A stretch of 64,000 nt of DNA from Cydia pomonella (taxonomy: Eukaryota; Arthropoda; Insecta; Lepidoptera; Tortricidae), in contig NW_026907788.1 of assembly GCF_033807575.1 (NCBI RefSeq), forward strand, positions 186,001 to 250,000. Direction: 5' to 3'. The notes beneath the pieces are model-generated. The model worked only from the letters and a program-made list of their open reading frames with translations. It was not told the origin of the DNA and did no database searches. Below, in pieces: positions 1 through 10,008 of the stretch (position 1 is the first letter of the stretch; each line of letters opens with the position of its first letter). A program made the translations under genes and the position numbers.

Positions 1-163
1 GACGTGAAAGTTGCAGTTTCAAAAAAATTATAATGATAGATTAACAATGTTTTCTAAAACATACATAAAATATTGAGAAAAGTTAGTAATATTTTTACCA
101 ACCTTTAGCACCTTGTACCGGACAAATGGCCGTCAGGCCAATATAGCAAGGACCCCATACATT

Positions 164-637
164 TTATCTTATACCTTTAAACGAGCAATTCTTGTATATA
201 TATATATGTATATATATTTCCGGGATCTCGGAAACGGCTCTAACGATTTTGCTGAAATTTGGTATATGTAGGTTTTTGGGGGTAAACAATCGATCTTGAT
301 TAGTCTTATGTTTGGGAAAACGCGTGTTTTCGAGTTTTCATGCGTTTTTCTTTCGGTGCAGAATATGGTCGCTAATTTCGTGTTGCCGGCCACTGTCCGT
401 CTGGTCCAGCGGGTTAAGACGCGGACTGCTAAACGAGTGTTACGGGTTCGAATCTCGCCCGGTGACTAACTTTTTTTTTATATGTTCAAGTTTATATATA
501 ATTTTTTAATTTTTATTGTTTTAGACAAGTTTAATGTAGTAAAAAAATATATAAGATATAAGATAAGATTATCACCTATACACCACCATATTACAATAAA
601 TAGTTATAACCGAGCAATGCTCGGTCGCCCAGGTACT
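164..637 (+). mobile_element. Lep1-like non-autonomous Helitron, copy 1
   Basis: The left end (TTATCTTATACCTTTAAACG) and a right-end hairpin (ACCGAGCAATGCTCGGT) followed by GCCCAGGTACT match what I remember of the lepidopteran Lep1 Helitron family. A second copy at 2041-2658 is collinear and defines both ends. There is no Rep/helicase coding, so it is non-autonomous. A tRNA-like segment lies inside it. The family name is from memory; the repeat relationship is seen directly. Confidence 0.7.
395..470 (+). repeat. tRNA-like segment inside the Helitron
   Basis: A box A-like stretch (TGGTCCAGCGGGTTAAG) and a box B-like stretch (GGTTCGAATCT) are spaced as in a tRNA gene and followed by a T-run. 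The same segment lies at the same place in the second Helitron copy. It is therefore inherited cargo (a tRNA gene or SINE head), not an independent tRNA gene. Confidence 0.55.
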
Positions 638-710
638 TAGTGAGAAAATAAGTAAGGTCTGGCGGCTCTGGGATCTTGGACTATAACCCCTAGCTTCAAT
701 TAGTTGCGTC

Positions 711-905
711 CTCTTGTCTCGAAATGACTGTCGCCTGCGGTATTTCCGGACCGATACGACCTTCAAACCTTCAAGAAAAGAGCGTACTCCCATCTTAAAG
801 GCCGGCAACGCACTTAAAACCCCTCTGGTGTTGCAGGTGTCCATGGGCGTCGGTAATCGCTTACCATCAGGTGATCCGTCTGCTCGTTTGCCTCCACTAC
901 CATAA
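711..905 (+). mobile_element. LINE 3' end, family K (CR1/Jockey-like), truncated
   Basis: This is the last ~195 bp of a LINE that recurs at 1463-1813 (minus), 38588-38672 and 63060-63511. The peptide remnant corresponds to the LSPAVFPDRYDLQ motif and a VHGR-like end. It is followed by the common 3' UTR containing TCGCTTACCATCAGGTGATC. The start is broken and no complete frame remains. Confidence 0.7.
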
Positions 906-906
906 A

Positions 907-928
907 ATATATATATATATATATATAT
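907..928. repeat. (AT)n microsatellite
   Basis: A pure AT dinucleotide run directly after the LINE 3' end; it may be the element's tail. Confidence 0.8.
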
Positions 929-930
929 AA

Positions 931-1462
931 AACGATTTAAATCAAGATCGGCGGTGTTCGAATAAGGCTGTAGTTCGTAAGGCTTTCACACGCCGAACAA
1001 AATGCTCCATTTAAAGCCGACCTTTCCGTCTAATTGTGTAGCTTGTGTGTTCTTCGTCAAAGCTTTGATGCCTAGCCTGATGGCCGCTCTGATAAAGCAC
1101 GAGTGTGTACACGTCTCTTTATAACATATCACTGATCAGATTGTGCCTAATATGTCATTTCCTACATATTAGTTATAACAGTTTCGGCAATATTTTGTTT
1201 ATACAATTTTTATTTTTTTAGCCTCCAATTATTTGAAAAAAATGGATGTTTCATACATTTTGGCTGTCTGACCTTGACATTTTTCTATGGGAGACTAATT
1301 TTTTTTTTCTCGATTTCGGGTTTGGTCCCATAGTAAAAGTTGCTCAGTATCACCTACATATTCACCCCGTAAATTATTGCAGGTGAGTAAATAAACATAC
1401 TGTATTATGTGATTTTGGATATATCACCATACGATAAATGACTTAGTGTTAAAAAAATTTTT
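931..1462. other. Unassigned AT-rich sequence
   Basis: I see no coding frame with protein-like character and no clear internal repeat. A TTTTTTTTTCTCG stretch and short T-runs are present. Confidence 0.4.
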
Positions 1463-1813
1463 TATGGTAGAGGAGGCAAACGAGCAGACGGATCACCTGA
1501 TGGTAAGCGATTACCACCGCCCATGGACACCTGCAACACGAGGGGTGGTAAGTGCGTTGCCGGCCTTTAAGATGGGAGTACGCTCTTTTCTTGAAGGTTT
1601 GATTTGAAGGTCGTATCGGTCCGGAAATACCGCAGGCGACAGTTCATTCCACAGTTCAGCTGTGCGAGGCAGAAAGTTCCTGGAGAAACGCACAGTTGAG
1701 GACTGCCAACCATCTAAGTGGTGAGGATGGAAATGTTGTCGCGTAGGGCGATGGCGAAAAGAAGCGGCAGGGATTAATCCGAACATTTCCTCGGAGCACT
1801 CCCCGTTGTACAT
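1463..1813 (-). mobile_element. LINE family K 3' end with C-terminal coding
   Basis: On the minus strand a 100-residue frame contains MYNGECSEEMFGLIP and FLPRTAELWNELSPAVFPD. This is the usual C-terminal tail of a CR1/Jockey-like lepidopteran LINE ORF2. A small frameshift near DLQIKPSRK breaks the end compared with the copy at 63 kb. It is 5'-truncated, and its inverted 3' UTR faces the copy at 711-905. Confidence 0.75.
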
Positions 1814-2040
1814 GCGATAGAAAATGCAAATAAATTAAACAAATCGATTAAATTATAATGTAGATAAAGCAAAGTCAGCATCAAATATAGTGCGTGCCAT
1901 CCACGATGGCGCGCAGATTTGTCAAATCTAACCTTTAATAACACGACAATAAGATTTAAGACACGTCTTCGACAATATCACGATCTATAGGTATGATTTT
2001 CAAAAAAAGTCTGCAAAGCAGCTGCAGCCTGCAAACGTAT

Positions 2041-2658
2041 TTATCTTATACCTTTAAACGAGCAATTCTTGTATATATATAATATTTCTATGATCTCGGA
2101 AACGGCTCTAACGATTTCGCTGAAATTTGGTATATGGGGTTTTTTGGGGGTATAAAATCGATCTAGATTAGTCTTATGTTTGGGAAAACGCGTGTTTTCG
2201 AGTTTCCATGCGTTTTTCTTTCGACGCAGAATATGGTCACTAATTTCGTGTTGCCGGCCACTCTCCGTCTGGTCCAGCGGGTTAAGACGCGGACGGCTAG
2301 AAACGAGTGTTAGGCCCCATACGCACTATGCGGCCAGCCGCGTGCGGTTGCGGCGGACCGCTTAGTGCGTTCAGTATTTATGGTTGCGGTTTCATACATT
2401 CTTAACCGTCATGCGGCTGTCCGCACGCGGCTAGCCGCTTAGTGCGTACGTATCCTTACGGGTTCGAATCTCGCCCGGTGACTAACTTTTGTTTTTTTTT
2501 TATATATATATGTTCAAGTTTATTTAAAAAAAAATTTTTTTTATTATTTTACACAATTTAATTTAGTAAAAAAATGTAGTTAAGATTATCACCTATACAC
2601 CACCATATTACAATAAATATAGTTATAACCGAGCAAAGCTCGGTGTCGCCTAGGTACT
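2041..2658 (+). mobile_element. Lep1-like Helitron, copy 2 (interrupted)
   Basis: Collinear with 164-637, including the tRNA-like segment, the 3' hairpin (CCGAGCAAAGCTCGG) and the AGGTACT end. It is longer by the 143-bp insertion at 2313-2455, which splits the tRNA-like segment. Confidence 0.7.
2313..2455. mobile_element. Foldback MITE with TTA target duplication (PIF/Harbinger-like)
   Basis: The 143-bp insert starts GGCCCCATACGCACT and ends GTGCGTACGTATCC, with ~35-bp inverted ends rich in GCGGC. TTA lies immediately on both sides (2310-2312 and 2456-2458). The uninterrupted copy 1 reads straight through with a single TTA, so the insertion boundaries are exact. A 3-bp TWA duplication is typical of PIF/Harbinger. 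Confidence 0.8.
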
Positions 2659-2723
2659 ATTTTTAAAATATGACATTGATTTAAAATTCTCTCGCAGTAG
2701 AAAAAAACAAGTGCGAGCTGCCG

Positions 2724-2857
2724 GGCTAGCACATGATTGGCGCGACAGTATCTCGCTGCGACATAGACTACCCGTCCCTCTATAATTAACGTAGTTAGAA
2801 AAGGATGGGTAGCCTATGTCGCCGCGAGATACTGCCGCGCCAATCATGTGCTAAGCC
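2724..2857. mobile_element. 134-bp foldback MITE
   Basis: Nearly the whole element is an inverted repeat: GGCTAGCACATGATTGGC at one end, the complement ending GCTAAGCC at the other, and arms of about 55 bp. An internally deleted relative lies at 24722-24757. Confidence 0.75.
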
Positions 2858-2862
2858 TACTG

Positions 2863-3199
2863 CACGTACAAATATGAATACCTATCAATCCAAAGTCATA
2901 TATAAATTTTTTAAACAGAATAAACCTATATTACGGTAAACCAGATAATGCCATGCGTAAAATTTTAATGAAAAGCTTGTAGTAACATACATTTTCAAAC
3001 TCTGAATACAGTAAAATACGAGTAAAGCAAATTGCAAAGTAAATTTACCCTTTATTCAGGTGCGACGATGGAAAAGCGACTTTAATTTTTCCAGGCATTA
3101 TTTTTGCAAATATTATTTTACCATTTCATTTTACAACCTGAAAGTAAATTACGAGTAAGAATGGAGATACTGACTATGTAATGTTTTCTACACAAAACG
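2863..3199. other. Unassigned AT-rich sequence
   Basis: No supported gene or repeat is visible in this stretch. Confidence 0.35.
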
Positions 3200-3450
3200 T
3201 TTCATATTTTTGGAGCCATGGTTCAAAAGTTAGAGAGGGGGGGGGACAATATTTTTTCTTTTAGGACAATTATTTTCGTAACTATTTATATTTATCAAAA
3301 ATGGTTGTTGAAGGCTTTTATTCGTTCTGAAAGACCAACGATAAAAAAAATCCGCCCCACATTTCGTGCAGGGGAACAAACTAATAAAAGTGGTTTTTAT
3401 TGTACGTCATAGTCGACATAATTGATGAACTGACTACGGAACCCTAAAAA
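3200..3450 (+). repeat. Repeat E (AACCCTAAAA family), 3' part
   Basis: It shares a G-run core after GGTTCAAAAGTTAGAG and the end CTACGGAACCCTAAAAA with copies at 5558, 6971, 7933 and 51105. The short protein-like frames in it are not conserved between copies. Confidence 0.65.
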
Positions 3451-3638
3451 TGGCAAAGATCCATCGAATGCGTAAGATGTGTAAAGTCAGTGCCTCGAAT
3501 TTGACAGATGACGTACTTAGATGGCGCTGTATATTTCCGTTCCCCAGAATCGCTAGTTTCTTTTTTGAATTTGGAACATGAACTTATTTAATCAAAGTTA
3601 AAATTACGTAGACTTAAATTGACCGGGATATGAACCGT

Positions 3639-3898
3639 CGGCCCGATTCGAAGAATGAGATACGATAACGATAAGTTCTGGTTTAGATAAATTCTCTTTT
3701 AGATATCGTTTGTATGTCGTATATTGACAAAAGCAGCTCGATTCGGGCAACCAATGTCACTTTGACGTTAGAAATATTGTAGATAGATCGTACTGGGATC
3801 ACAGCGGAATCGAAATAAACGTCAATTCTGACATGTCGTTTATTTATTGATCTTTTAAAGATCTTAAACGTGTCTTAATCATTCTTCGGATCGGGCCG
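3639..3898. mobile_element. MITE M (CGGCCCGATTCGAAGAATGA ends), copy 1
   Basis: Terminal inverted repeats read CGGCCCGATTCGAAGAATGA and, inverted, the same with one change. The interior is shared with copies at 10366-10636 and 13561-13873. Those copies are flanked by TTG or TTA duplications; here the left flank is altered, so no duplication is readable. Confidence 0.75.
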
Positions 3899-3902
3899 TT
3901 GG

Positions 3903-4154
3903 TTATCGTGCGTCTCGCCCGCGCCATTACATGTACGGACAAGTACGAACGTTAGATGTCATTCCGAAGTCAGTGTACGTTCGAATTTTATTGGCCTGTT
4001 AGATGTTTAAAATACGTTTTCCTTATAATTTTATTTTTATTCATAACAAAGAAGAAAATTATTTAATAAGTCGTTATCAAAAATAACCTATTCCGCGGAA
4101 CTTAATAATCTCGGATTTCCAACCAGATTAAATATTATTTTTAAAATTATCAGT
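3903..4154. other. Unassigned AT-rich sequence
   Basis: No gene or repeat that I can support. Confidence 0.3.
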
Positions 4155-4578
4155 GGGCCTACCGCGAACCCCGTCCAACGTGCTGCCTCCCTGTCACACT
4201 TACGTATGAATTTACAAGTAGAATAGAATAGAATATAATAATATTTATTCAGACAACACATCAATTATTACAAAGAAGATAATACATTAACAACAACAAG
4301 AATTAAAAAAGAAACAGTGGAAGTTGAATAGTACAGAACAGATAAGGATGTGACGCTGAAATGGTCTCCACTCAGCATTGCAGTTGGCACGACTAAGCGT
4401 TGTCAACGGCGCTGGTTTACTGTGGAGCCAGTGAGGTGAGCGGAACGGCATACTGCGCGACTTGTGTGACAGATAATAATAAATAGTCAGTCATCAATAG
4501 GCAATATCAAATAAAAATACTTATAAATAAACGTGCGACAGAGACGCAACATGTCGAACGTGGTTCGCGGTAGGCCCT
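4155..4578. mobile_element. MITE N (AGGGCCTACCGCG ends), copy 1, split by an insertion
   Basis: The left half, 4155-4219, ends in the centre of the palindrome (GAATTTACAAGT). The right half, 4533-4578, continues GTGCGACAGAG to the inverted end GCGGTAGGCCCT. The intact copy at 14134-14241 shows that the halves belong together. Confidence 0.7.
4220..4532 (-). mobile_element. LINE 3' tail inserted in MITE N
   Basis: It begins, on the plus strand, with a GAATA-rich tail and includes a stretch resembling AAATGGCCTCATCTCAGC. On the minus strand this is a LINE or SINE 3' end with a (TATTC)n tail. Related pieces lie at 35132-35260 and 41862-41970. Confidence 0.5.
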
Positions 4579-4703
4579 CAGAGGCGGCGCTAGGCGTGGG
4601 TGACGCGGGACATCGCCTACGGCCTCGCGGTCCGAGGGGCCTCGTGCCTCAAATACATATAACTGTGAAGCAACGTAAAAAAATCGTTATTTCTTGCGCC
4701 ACC

Positions 4704-4831
4704 AGAGGGCCTCGCTAAATGTACCTTGCCCACACTTCTGTCTTGCCCTGCCACTGTCACTGTCACACTTACGTACGAATTTACAAGTGCGACAGAGAGG
4801 CAACGCGTCGAACGTTGTTCGCGGTAGGCCT
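4704..4831. mobile_element. MITE N, copy 2
   Basis: It ends in GCGGTAGGCC and holds the same central CTTACGTACGAATTTACAAG. The left arm is diverged. It is only ~125 bp from copy 1. Confidence 0.65.
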
Positions 4832-4841
4832 CCAGTCGAGC

Positions 4842-5557
4842 TTGTATTGGGCAGCCCGCGTAATTTGATAACTTATTAAGATAATAAGACTACAGTGACG
4901 TTTTTGTTTGAAGAAATGTCCCTTTTGACACTGACCTATCCGATCAATATCGTATCTAGATCTAATATATAACGTATCTTAAAATTCGAATCGGTCCGCC
5001 AAACTTGAATCTTTGAGGATAACTTTTGGCAGAAACTCATAAATTATAAGTTATCTATTTTTGAAGGAAACAAGGGAATTTTAGGATTAGGTACGAATCT
5101 TGTGTTAAAGCAAGAAAGATTTATTCTATTTAAACTTTATTGCAATAACATCTCTACCAGTCAACCATCGTGCTAAACAGAGCCATGTAAAAATGGTGCA
5201 AGGAAAAAAGTTAGAAGATATTTATTAGAACTATCGCAAAAAACTGGAAAACCTGATTAACTACTTAGAATAAAATACACAAATCAATAAAGATACTAGA
5301 ATTTATGTATAAATATTAATACAAGGTGCCCGTGAGCATTGCGAGACATTTTAACTAAGCATTCCTGGTAATATTTAGAAACTAAAATGACATATAAAAT
5401 TTTCTGGATTAGGCCTAGTTTCAGAGATGATTAAATGTTTTTTCTAAATCATTCTTTCGCCATAAGTCGGTACAAAACACATTTTTGACTGCGGTATTGC
5501 CACTTTGAGGTCTAGTCTGGACATACCTATTGATTGACATCGATAAATTAAATAACC
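4842..5557. other. Unassigned AT-rich sequence
   Basis: No frame with recognisable protein and no clear repeat was found. Confidence 0.35.
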
Positions 5558-6155
5558 GGCCAAGAGCATATCGGGCCACGCTCAGTGTAGGGTTCCGTAG
5601 TTACTTTTCCGTCACAATAAGCTAAACTGGAGCTTAAAGTGTAGTATATGGTACCTTTCACCCGAATTAAACAAATAGGCAAATTTGCGTAATCAGTACC
5701 TAATTAAAGTAAGTCTTTTTACTATGAAGGGAAAACTTTTTGCCATAACTCAAAAACAGCTAAACTGATCATGTCCGCTATAGTTTTCATTTAATGTCTT
5801 TCTTAAGCTCTACTTCCACGATTTTTTTCATATTTTTTGGACCTATGGTTCAAAAGTTAGAGGGGGGGGACACATTTTTTTTTTCTTTCGGAGCGATTAT
5901 CTCCGAATATATTCACTTTATCAAAAAATGTTTCTTGAAAACCCCTATTAGTTTTCAAAGACCTTTCCAACGATACCCCACACTCTAGGGTTGAAGCGAA
6001 AAAAAAAAAATCACCCCCACTTTACGTGTAGGGGAGGTACCCTAAAAAAAATTAATTTTTTAGATTTTATTGTACGACTTTGTCGGCTTAATTGATTTAT
6101 ATATCCATGCCAAATTTCAGCTTTCTAGCACTAACGACCACGGAGCAAAGCCTCG

Positions 6156-6194
<39 letters not shown>

Positions 6195-6228
6195 GGACAT
6201 GACGAAACTATAAGGGTTCCGTTTTATG
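5558..6228 (+). repeat. Repeat E, near full-length copy
   Basis: It starts CCGGCCAAGAGCATATCGG, like the copies at 6971 and 51105. It carries TAGGGTTCCGTAG, the G-run core, a (GACA)n run and the end AAGGGTTCCGTTTT. I do not know its class; it could be a SINE-like or other non-autonomous element. Confidence 0.65.
6155..6196. repeat. (GACA)n microsatellite within repeat E
   Basis: About ten GACA units. In other repeat E copies the same place has only two or three units, so the run expanded in this copy. Confidence 0.8.
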
Positions 6229-6229
6229 C

Positions 6230-6970
6230 CATGTATTCGAGAGGCTACCCCCAAATAAAAATAAAAAACTTTTTAGTTAATTTTAGGTTATGTGTTTATC
6301 AATAAAAATTACGTTTTATGTACAGGAGTGTTCAAAAAAAGGGGGGAAAAAAACAAAAGAATATTCTTTTTTTTTGTCGAATTTCACAAAAAGTCATATA
6401 ACATTTTTTGCTTCTGTTGCCATCAGGAATGCACTTTTAAAATCTCTCGCAATGCTCACGGTCACCTTGTATACTACTACATAACTTTAACTTTTACTAC
6501 GAAATTTTACTAATTTTGATATAAAATAAAACTAACGATCTCAATATTCCTAAAAATTTAGCACGCGTAGTTTTAAGTGAAATTGTACATTGTGAGATAA
6601 ATAAATTATATCATATATCATATCATATTTCGTACATCACTACAGTATTAAATAAGATTTGTTTAAATAGATATTTTTAATTTTAATTATAGTCTTAGTT
6701 CTAATTAAAATATCTGAAAATCTTCACAATTCAAGTTCTTTATTCAAATTAACATGTACTCATTCAATTGGAATGAGGACCGAACAAAACTGATCCACTT
6801 GTATTTTAACAGATTTAATTGTTACTGATGGTTAATTAATTCTTGATAAGGACAGGTTCTCCTTTTTATCCCCTGTCCGTTTTACACTACTCTCCTCTCT
6901 TGATATTAATTAGTGTTTTTAATGTTGGGTAATGTGTGCCTTAAATACTTAGCCACATACATTTAAAAAA
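6230..6970. other. Unassigned AT-rich sequence
   Basis: Two overlapping short frames start at 6290 but have simple, lysine- and phenylalanine-rich translations. Nothing here is supported as a gene. Confidence 0.35.
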
Positions 6971-7487
6971 GCGGCCAAGTGCGAGTCGGACTCGCCCATG
7001 AAGGGTTCCGTACCATATATGACGTATTAAAAAAACTACTTACAACCAAACCAATTTTCAGTGGAAGTTTGCATGGTAATGTAGTTTTATCATTCTGTTA
7101 TTTTAGAAGTTACAGGGGGGGGGGGGACATTTCACTACTTTGGAAGTGTTTCTCGCGCAAACTATTCAGTTTAGAAAAAAATGATAGTAAAAACCTCAAT
7201 ATCATTTTTGAAGACCTATCCATAGATACCCCACACGTATGGGTTTGATGAAAAAAAAATTTTGAGTATGGGAAACCCCCAAAAATTATTGTTATTTTTT
7301 CTTTTTTTGTGTGAAAATCGTAATACGGTTCACAGAATACATCTTATCAAGTTTCATCAGTATATAGTTTCAGTATGTAGTTCTTATAGTTTAGGAAAAA
7401 AGTGGCTGTGACATACGGACGGACAGTCAGACAGACATGACGAATCCATAAGGGTTCCGTTTTTTGCTATTTGGCTACGGAACCCTA
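6971..7487 (+). repeat. Repeat E, full-length copy
   Basis: It begins GCGGCCAAGTGCGAGTCGG and ends GGCTACGGAACCCTAAAAAC, with the G-run core between. This is the cleanest copy for defining the ends. Confidence 0.7.
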
Positions 7488-7606
7488 AAAACTATTTCCT
7501 GTTAGTTAGATAATTCACGCCGATAAATTATAATAGGTAATTCATGACAACAGTTTTATGACATATCTACGAGTTATTAAAGACGTTTCACTCATTATAA
7601 ACTGTA

Positions 7607-7789
7607 CCCTTAGTGTACATTTATTCAATGGCGTAACGTGACGTACGCGTTTGCGTTGTCTCATTTTGTATGCGATTTTGAGTTTTCAATACGTTCTGCT
7701 TGGCGCGCTGTTTCTAAATCCTATACTAAATGAGACTTAACGCAAACGCGTACGTCACGTCACGAAATCGAATAAATGTACACTAGGGG
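7607..7789. mobile_element. MITE C (CCCCTAGTGTAAA ends), copy 1
   Basis: A foldback of ~183 bp, with outer ends CCCTTAGTGTACATT and TGTACACTAGGGG and subterminal ACGCGTTTGCGTT arms. Further copies are at 27614-27789 and 42832-43014. The copy at 42832 has TA on both sides, as for Tc1/mariner-type MITEs. Confidence 0.75.
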
Positions 7790-7814
7790 CTCTGCAATTA
7801 TCTAGATAGCATTC

Positions 7815-7920
7815 ACGAAAGAAAAAGTAACCAAGTCCACAGGTGGCCGAGGCGGGAATCGAACTTGCGTCCCCAGCTTACGCGGCTAACGTCCTAACGA
7901 ACGACGTGTGGATAACGTGG
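7815..7920 (-). repeat. tRNA-derived SINE head, diverged
   Basis: On the minus strand a box B-like GTTCGATTCCC is followed by sequence matching GGACTTGGTTACTTTTTCTT. The same arrangement occurs at 59166-59275. Box A is not clear, so I do not call it a tRNA gene. Confidence 0.45.
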
Positions 7921-7932
7921 TTGTGGTAACGA

Positions 7933-8276
7933 CCCATGGTTCACAAGTTAGAGGGAGAGGGCACTTTCTTTTTCTTTCAGAGCGATTATTTCCGAAACTA
8001 TTAACTTTATTAAAACAATATTTTCAGAATCTCATTCGTTTTGAAAGACCTATCTAACGATACCCCACACTATTGGGTCAAAGCAAAAAAAAATGTATGG
8101 GAAGTACATTTTTTTTGTATAGTTTTTATTTTACCATTCCGTCGTAATGGATGATTTATGTATTCATGCCAAATTGTAGCTTTTAAGCACTAACGATCAC
8201 GGAGCAAAGCCTCGGATGGACGGACAGACGGACATGGCGAAACTATTAAGGTTTCTAGGTGACTACGAAACCCTAA
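7933..8276 (+). repeat. Repeat E, 3' part
   Basis: It shares GGTTCACAAGTTAGAGG, a GATCACGGAGCAAAGCCTCGG stretch and the end ACGAAACCCTAAAAAA with the other copies. Confidence 0.65.
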
Positions 8277-8279
8277 AAA

Positions 8280-8820
8280 ACACAAATATAAAAATATTTA
8301 ATAATATAATTTGATTTGTTCCCTAGTTGTACGTTTTACTCATGTTTCACGTCAAAACTTTATCAGATTTCCTTATATTAATATATCGTTAGCACGCGTA
8401 ATTGCCAATTAAAATTACTCCTCTGAGTAATCACGTTTACGAGTAACATAAATTAATATTCGTCATTATCTGATACTTCCTGAGGGCTTAATTATTGCTA
8501 AAAACTAATCTAAATCTCATTACTTGCCTCTCTATCGCACAAATATAAAGAGCAATAGAGCAGATAAAGAAATTCGACTTTCGGGGTAGGTACTCTGACT
8601 TCTTGCCAAGTCTGACGCGCTTATGACACAGATCCGCACGCCGCTCCGGTATGTAAGCGAGACAGCTATGCACGAATATAGCGATGTCCCACTTGCACAC
8701 CGGAGCGGAAGGCTCATTTAATTAATGTGAAGACTGAGTGGTAATTGCATAAATTAACCGAGCTGAGATCAAAGCGAGCACCTGTTACAATAATAGATAT
8801 GTTTATTGTTACGTAGATAC
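8280..8820. other. AT-rich sequence with a diverged foldback at about 8520-8710
   Basis: The segment 8525-8720 has TTGCCTCTCTATCGCAC and later CTCCGGTATGTAAGCGAGAC, features of short MITEs seen elsewhere in the window, but I could not define its ends. The rest is unassigned. Confidence 0.3.
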
Positions 8821-8961
8821 TTAGAGTCAGACCAGCCTAAGTTGGCAGCGATTTTAATAGCCCAGCCTGTACAAGTGTTAAGTAATCGTCATAATTTTAT
8901 AGACGTCACTTGCACTCTGGACTGTCAAAAGCGCTGCTAACTTAGCTCGGTGTAACTCTAG
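8821..8961. mobile_element. Foldback MITE P, copy 1
   Basis: TTAGAGTCAGACCAGCCTAAG with GTTGGCAGCGATTTT pairs with AAAGCGCTGCTAACTTAG and GTAACTCTAG at the other end. A second, shorter copy lies at 9207-9318. Confidence 0.6.
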
Positions 8962-9206
8962 CTATTTGTGATTTTCCTAGCGATTTTTTTTTCTAATAAC
9001 GTGTTCAGACACAAACTTTTTGCGGATAAGCAAAGTAATATTTTTTGTTTAAATTAATATGGATTAATGCAAAGTAACGCCAAAATCTATTCATTAGATT
9101 ACAGTCAGCATAAAATCTTGTACCAAAAATGATTTTTTTGCCAAGAACTTATTTTCATATCATCGCTCACACAGTCCATCCAACTTTTCCTTTGTTAATT
9201 TTGATA

Positions 9207-9318
9207 ACCCAGACAGTGCCAGTTTTAACGTCATAATTTCATAGAAGGTCGACTTAAAATAAGACTTGCACCGTCGGCTATCAAAATCGCTGCCAACTTA
9301 GACTGGTCTGACTTACTG
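9207..9318. mobile_element. Foldback MITE P, copy 2 (partial)
   Basis: The right arm ATCGCTGCCAACTTAGACTG and the outer GGTCTGACTTA match copy 1; the left arm is diverged. Confidence 0.5.
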
Positions 9319-9393
9319 TATAGTTATATCATGTTGCAGTAAAGTAACCATAGTAGTATAGTTATATCGTGTGGCAGTAAAGTAACCATAGTA

Positions 9394-9693
9394 TTGGGTT
9401 GTTGCAAAAAAATTTTAGCACCTTCCGACTATCATCTTTTTCGGGCTTTGAAACAGCATCTTCGTAAAAAAAATCGAAAATTCTGGCGATCTAAAACATT
9501 ACCTTGCCAACTTCTTTTGCTCTCAACCACTTTCATTCTGGGCCAAGGGTATTGAAATTTTGCGTAGCAGACGGTTACAAATGTTCTAGATAATGATGGT
9601 GATTATATTTTCGATTGATTGTTTCAATAAATAAATATTACAGAAAAAAATAGTTTTATGTCAAAGTGGGAAAATACTTATGCAACAACCCTA
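9394..9693 (+). mobile_element. Deleted mariner element (300 bp)
   Basis: Terminal inverted repeats TTGGGTTGTTGCA and (inverted) TAGGGTTGTTGCA are flanked by TA at 9392-9393 and 9694-9695. Only the C-terminal part of the transposase frame is left inside. The element is therefore an internal-deletion derivative that cannot supply its own transposase. Confidence 0.85.
9415..9589 (+). pseudogene. mariner transposase C-terminal remnant
   Basis: The peptide LAPSDYHLFRALKQHLR matches the conserved mariner block holding the last catalytic Asp (the PSDYHLF motif). It is followed after a frameshift by HYLANFFCSQPLSFWAKGI and a stop after RRLQMF. The N-terminal helix-turn-helix and the first two catalytic residues are absent. 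Confidence 0.85.
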
Positions 9694-10008
9694 TAATATC
9701 GTGTTGCAGTAAAGTAACCATAGTAGTATGGTTACTTTACTGCAACACGATATAACTATACAGTAATTAACTAGCATGTATCAGACGAGGACATATCGCG
9801 TCAACAGTGAAACACCTGGGTGGGACACAATCGAGCCCTGATTGCGTACGGTCACTCGGAGCACTTTGATAAATTGGTGGTATAGCGATATGGGTCCATT
9901 AGTTAACATGAAATCAACTAGTTGCCGGCCGGTATTTGTATGCTTAATAATTAAACCAGTCCATGTAATCATTTGGAATAAATTAGGTTAGTGTTATTAA
10001 TACTACTT

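Larger units (their letters stand above)
9314..9764. repeat. Short repeat array split by a mariner remnant
   Basis: The unit GTTGCAGTAAAGTAACCATAG occurs at about 9334, 9372 and 9704 in direct orientation. Once more it is inverted near 9727-9750, giving a snapback with the preceding copy. The mariner element interrupts it at 9394-9693. Confidence 0.65.

Noticed and set aside
6153..6230. CRISPR-like regular repeats (GACAGACA)
   Set aside because: Simple microsatellite without spacers inside a eukaryotic repeat.
9781..9972. 63-residue minus-strand frame with GRQLVDFMLTN, reminiscent of LINE endonuclease text
   Set aside because: Only a handful of residues fit; no neighbouring LINE sequence supports it.
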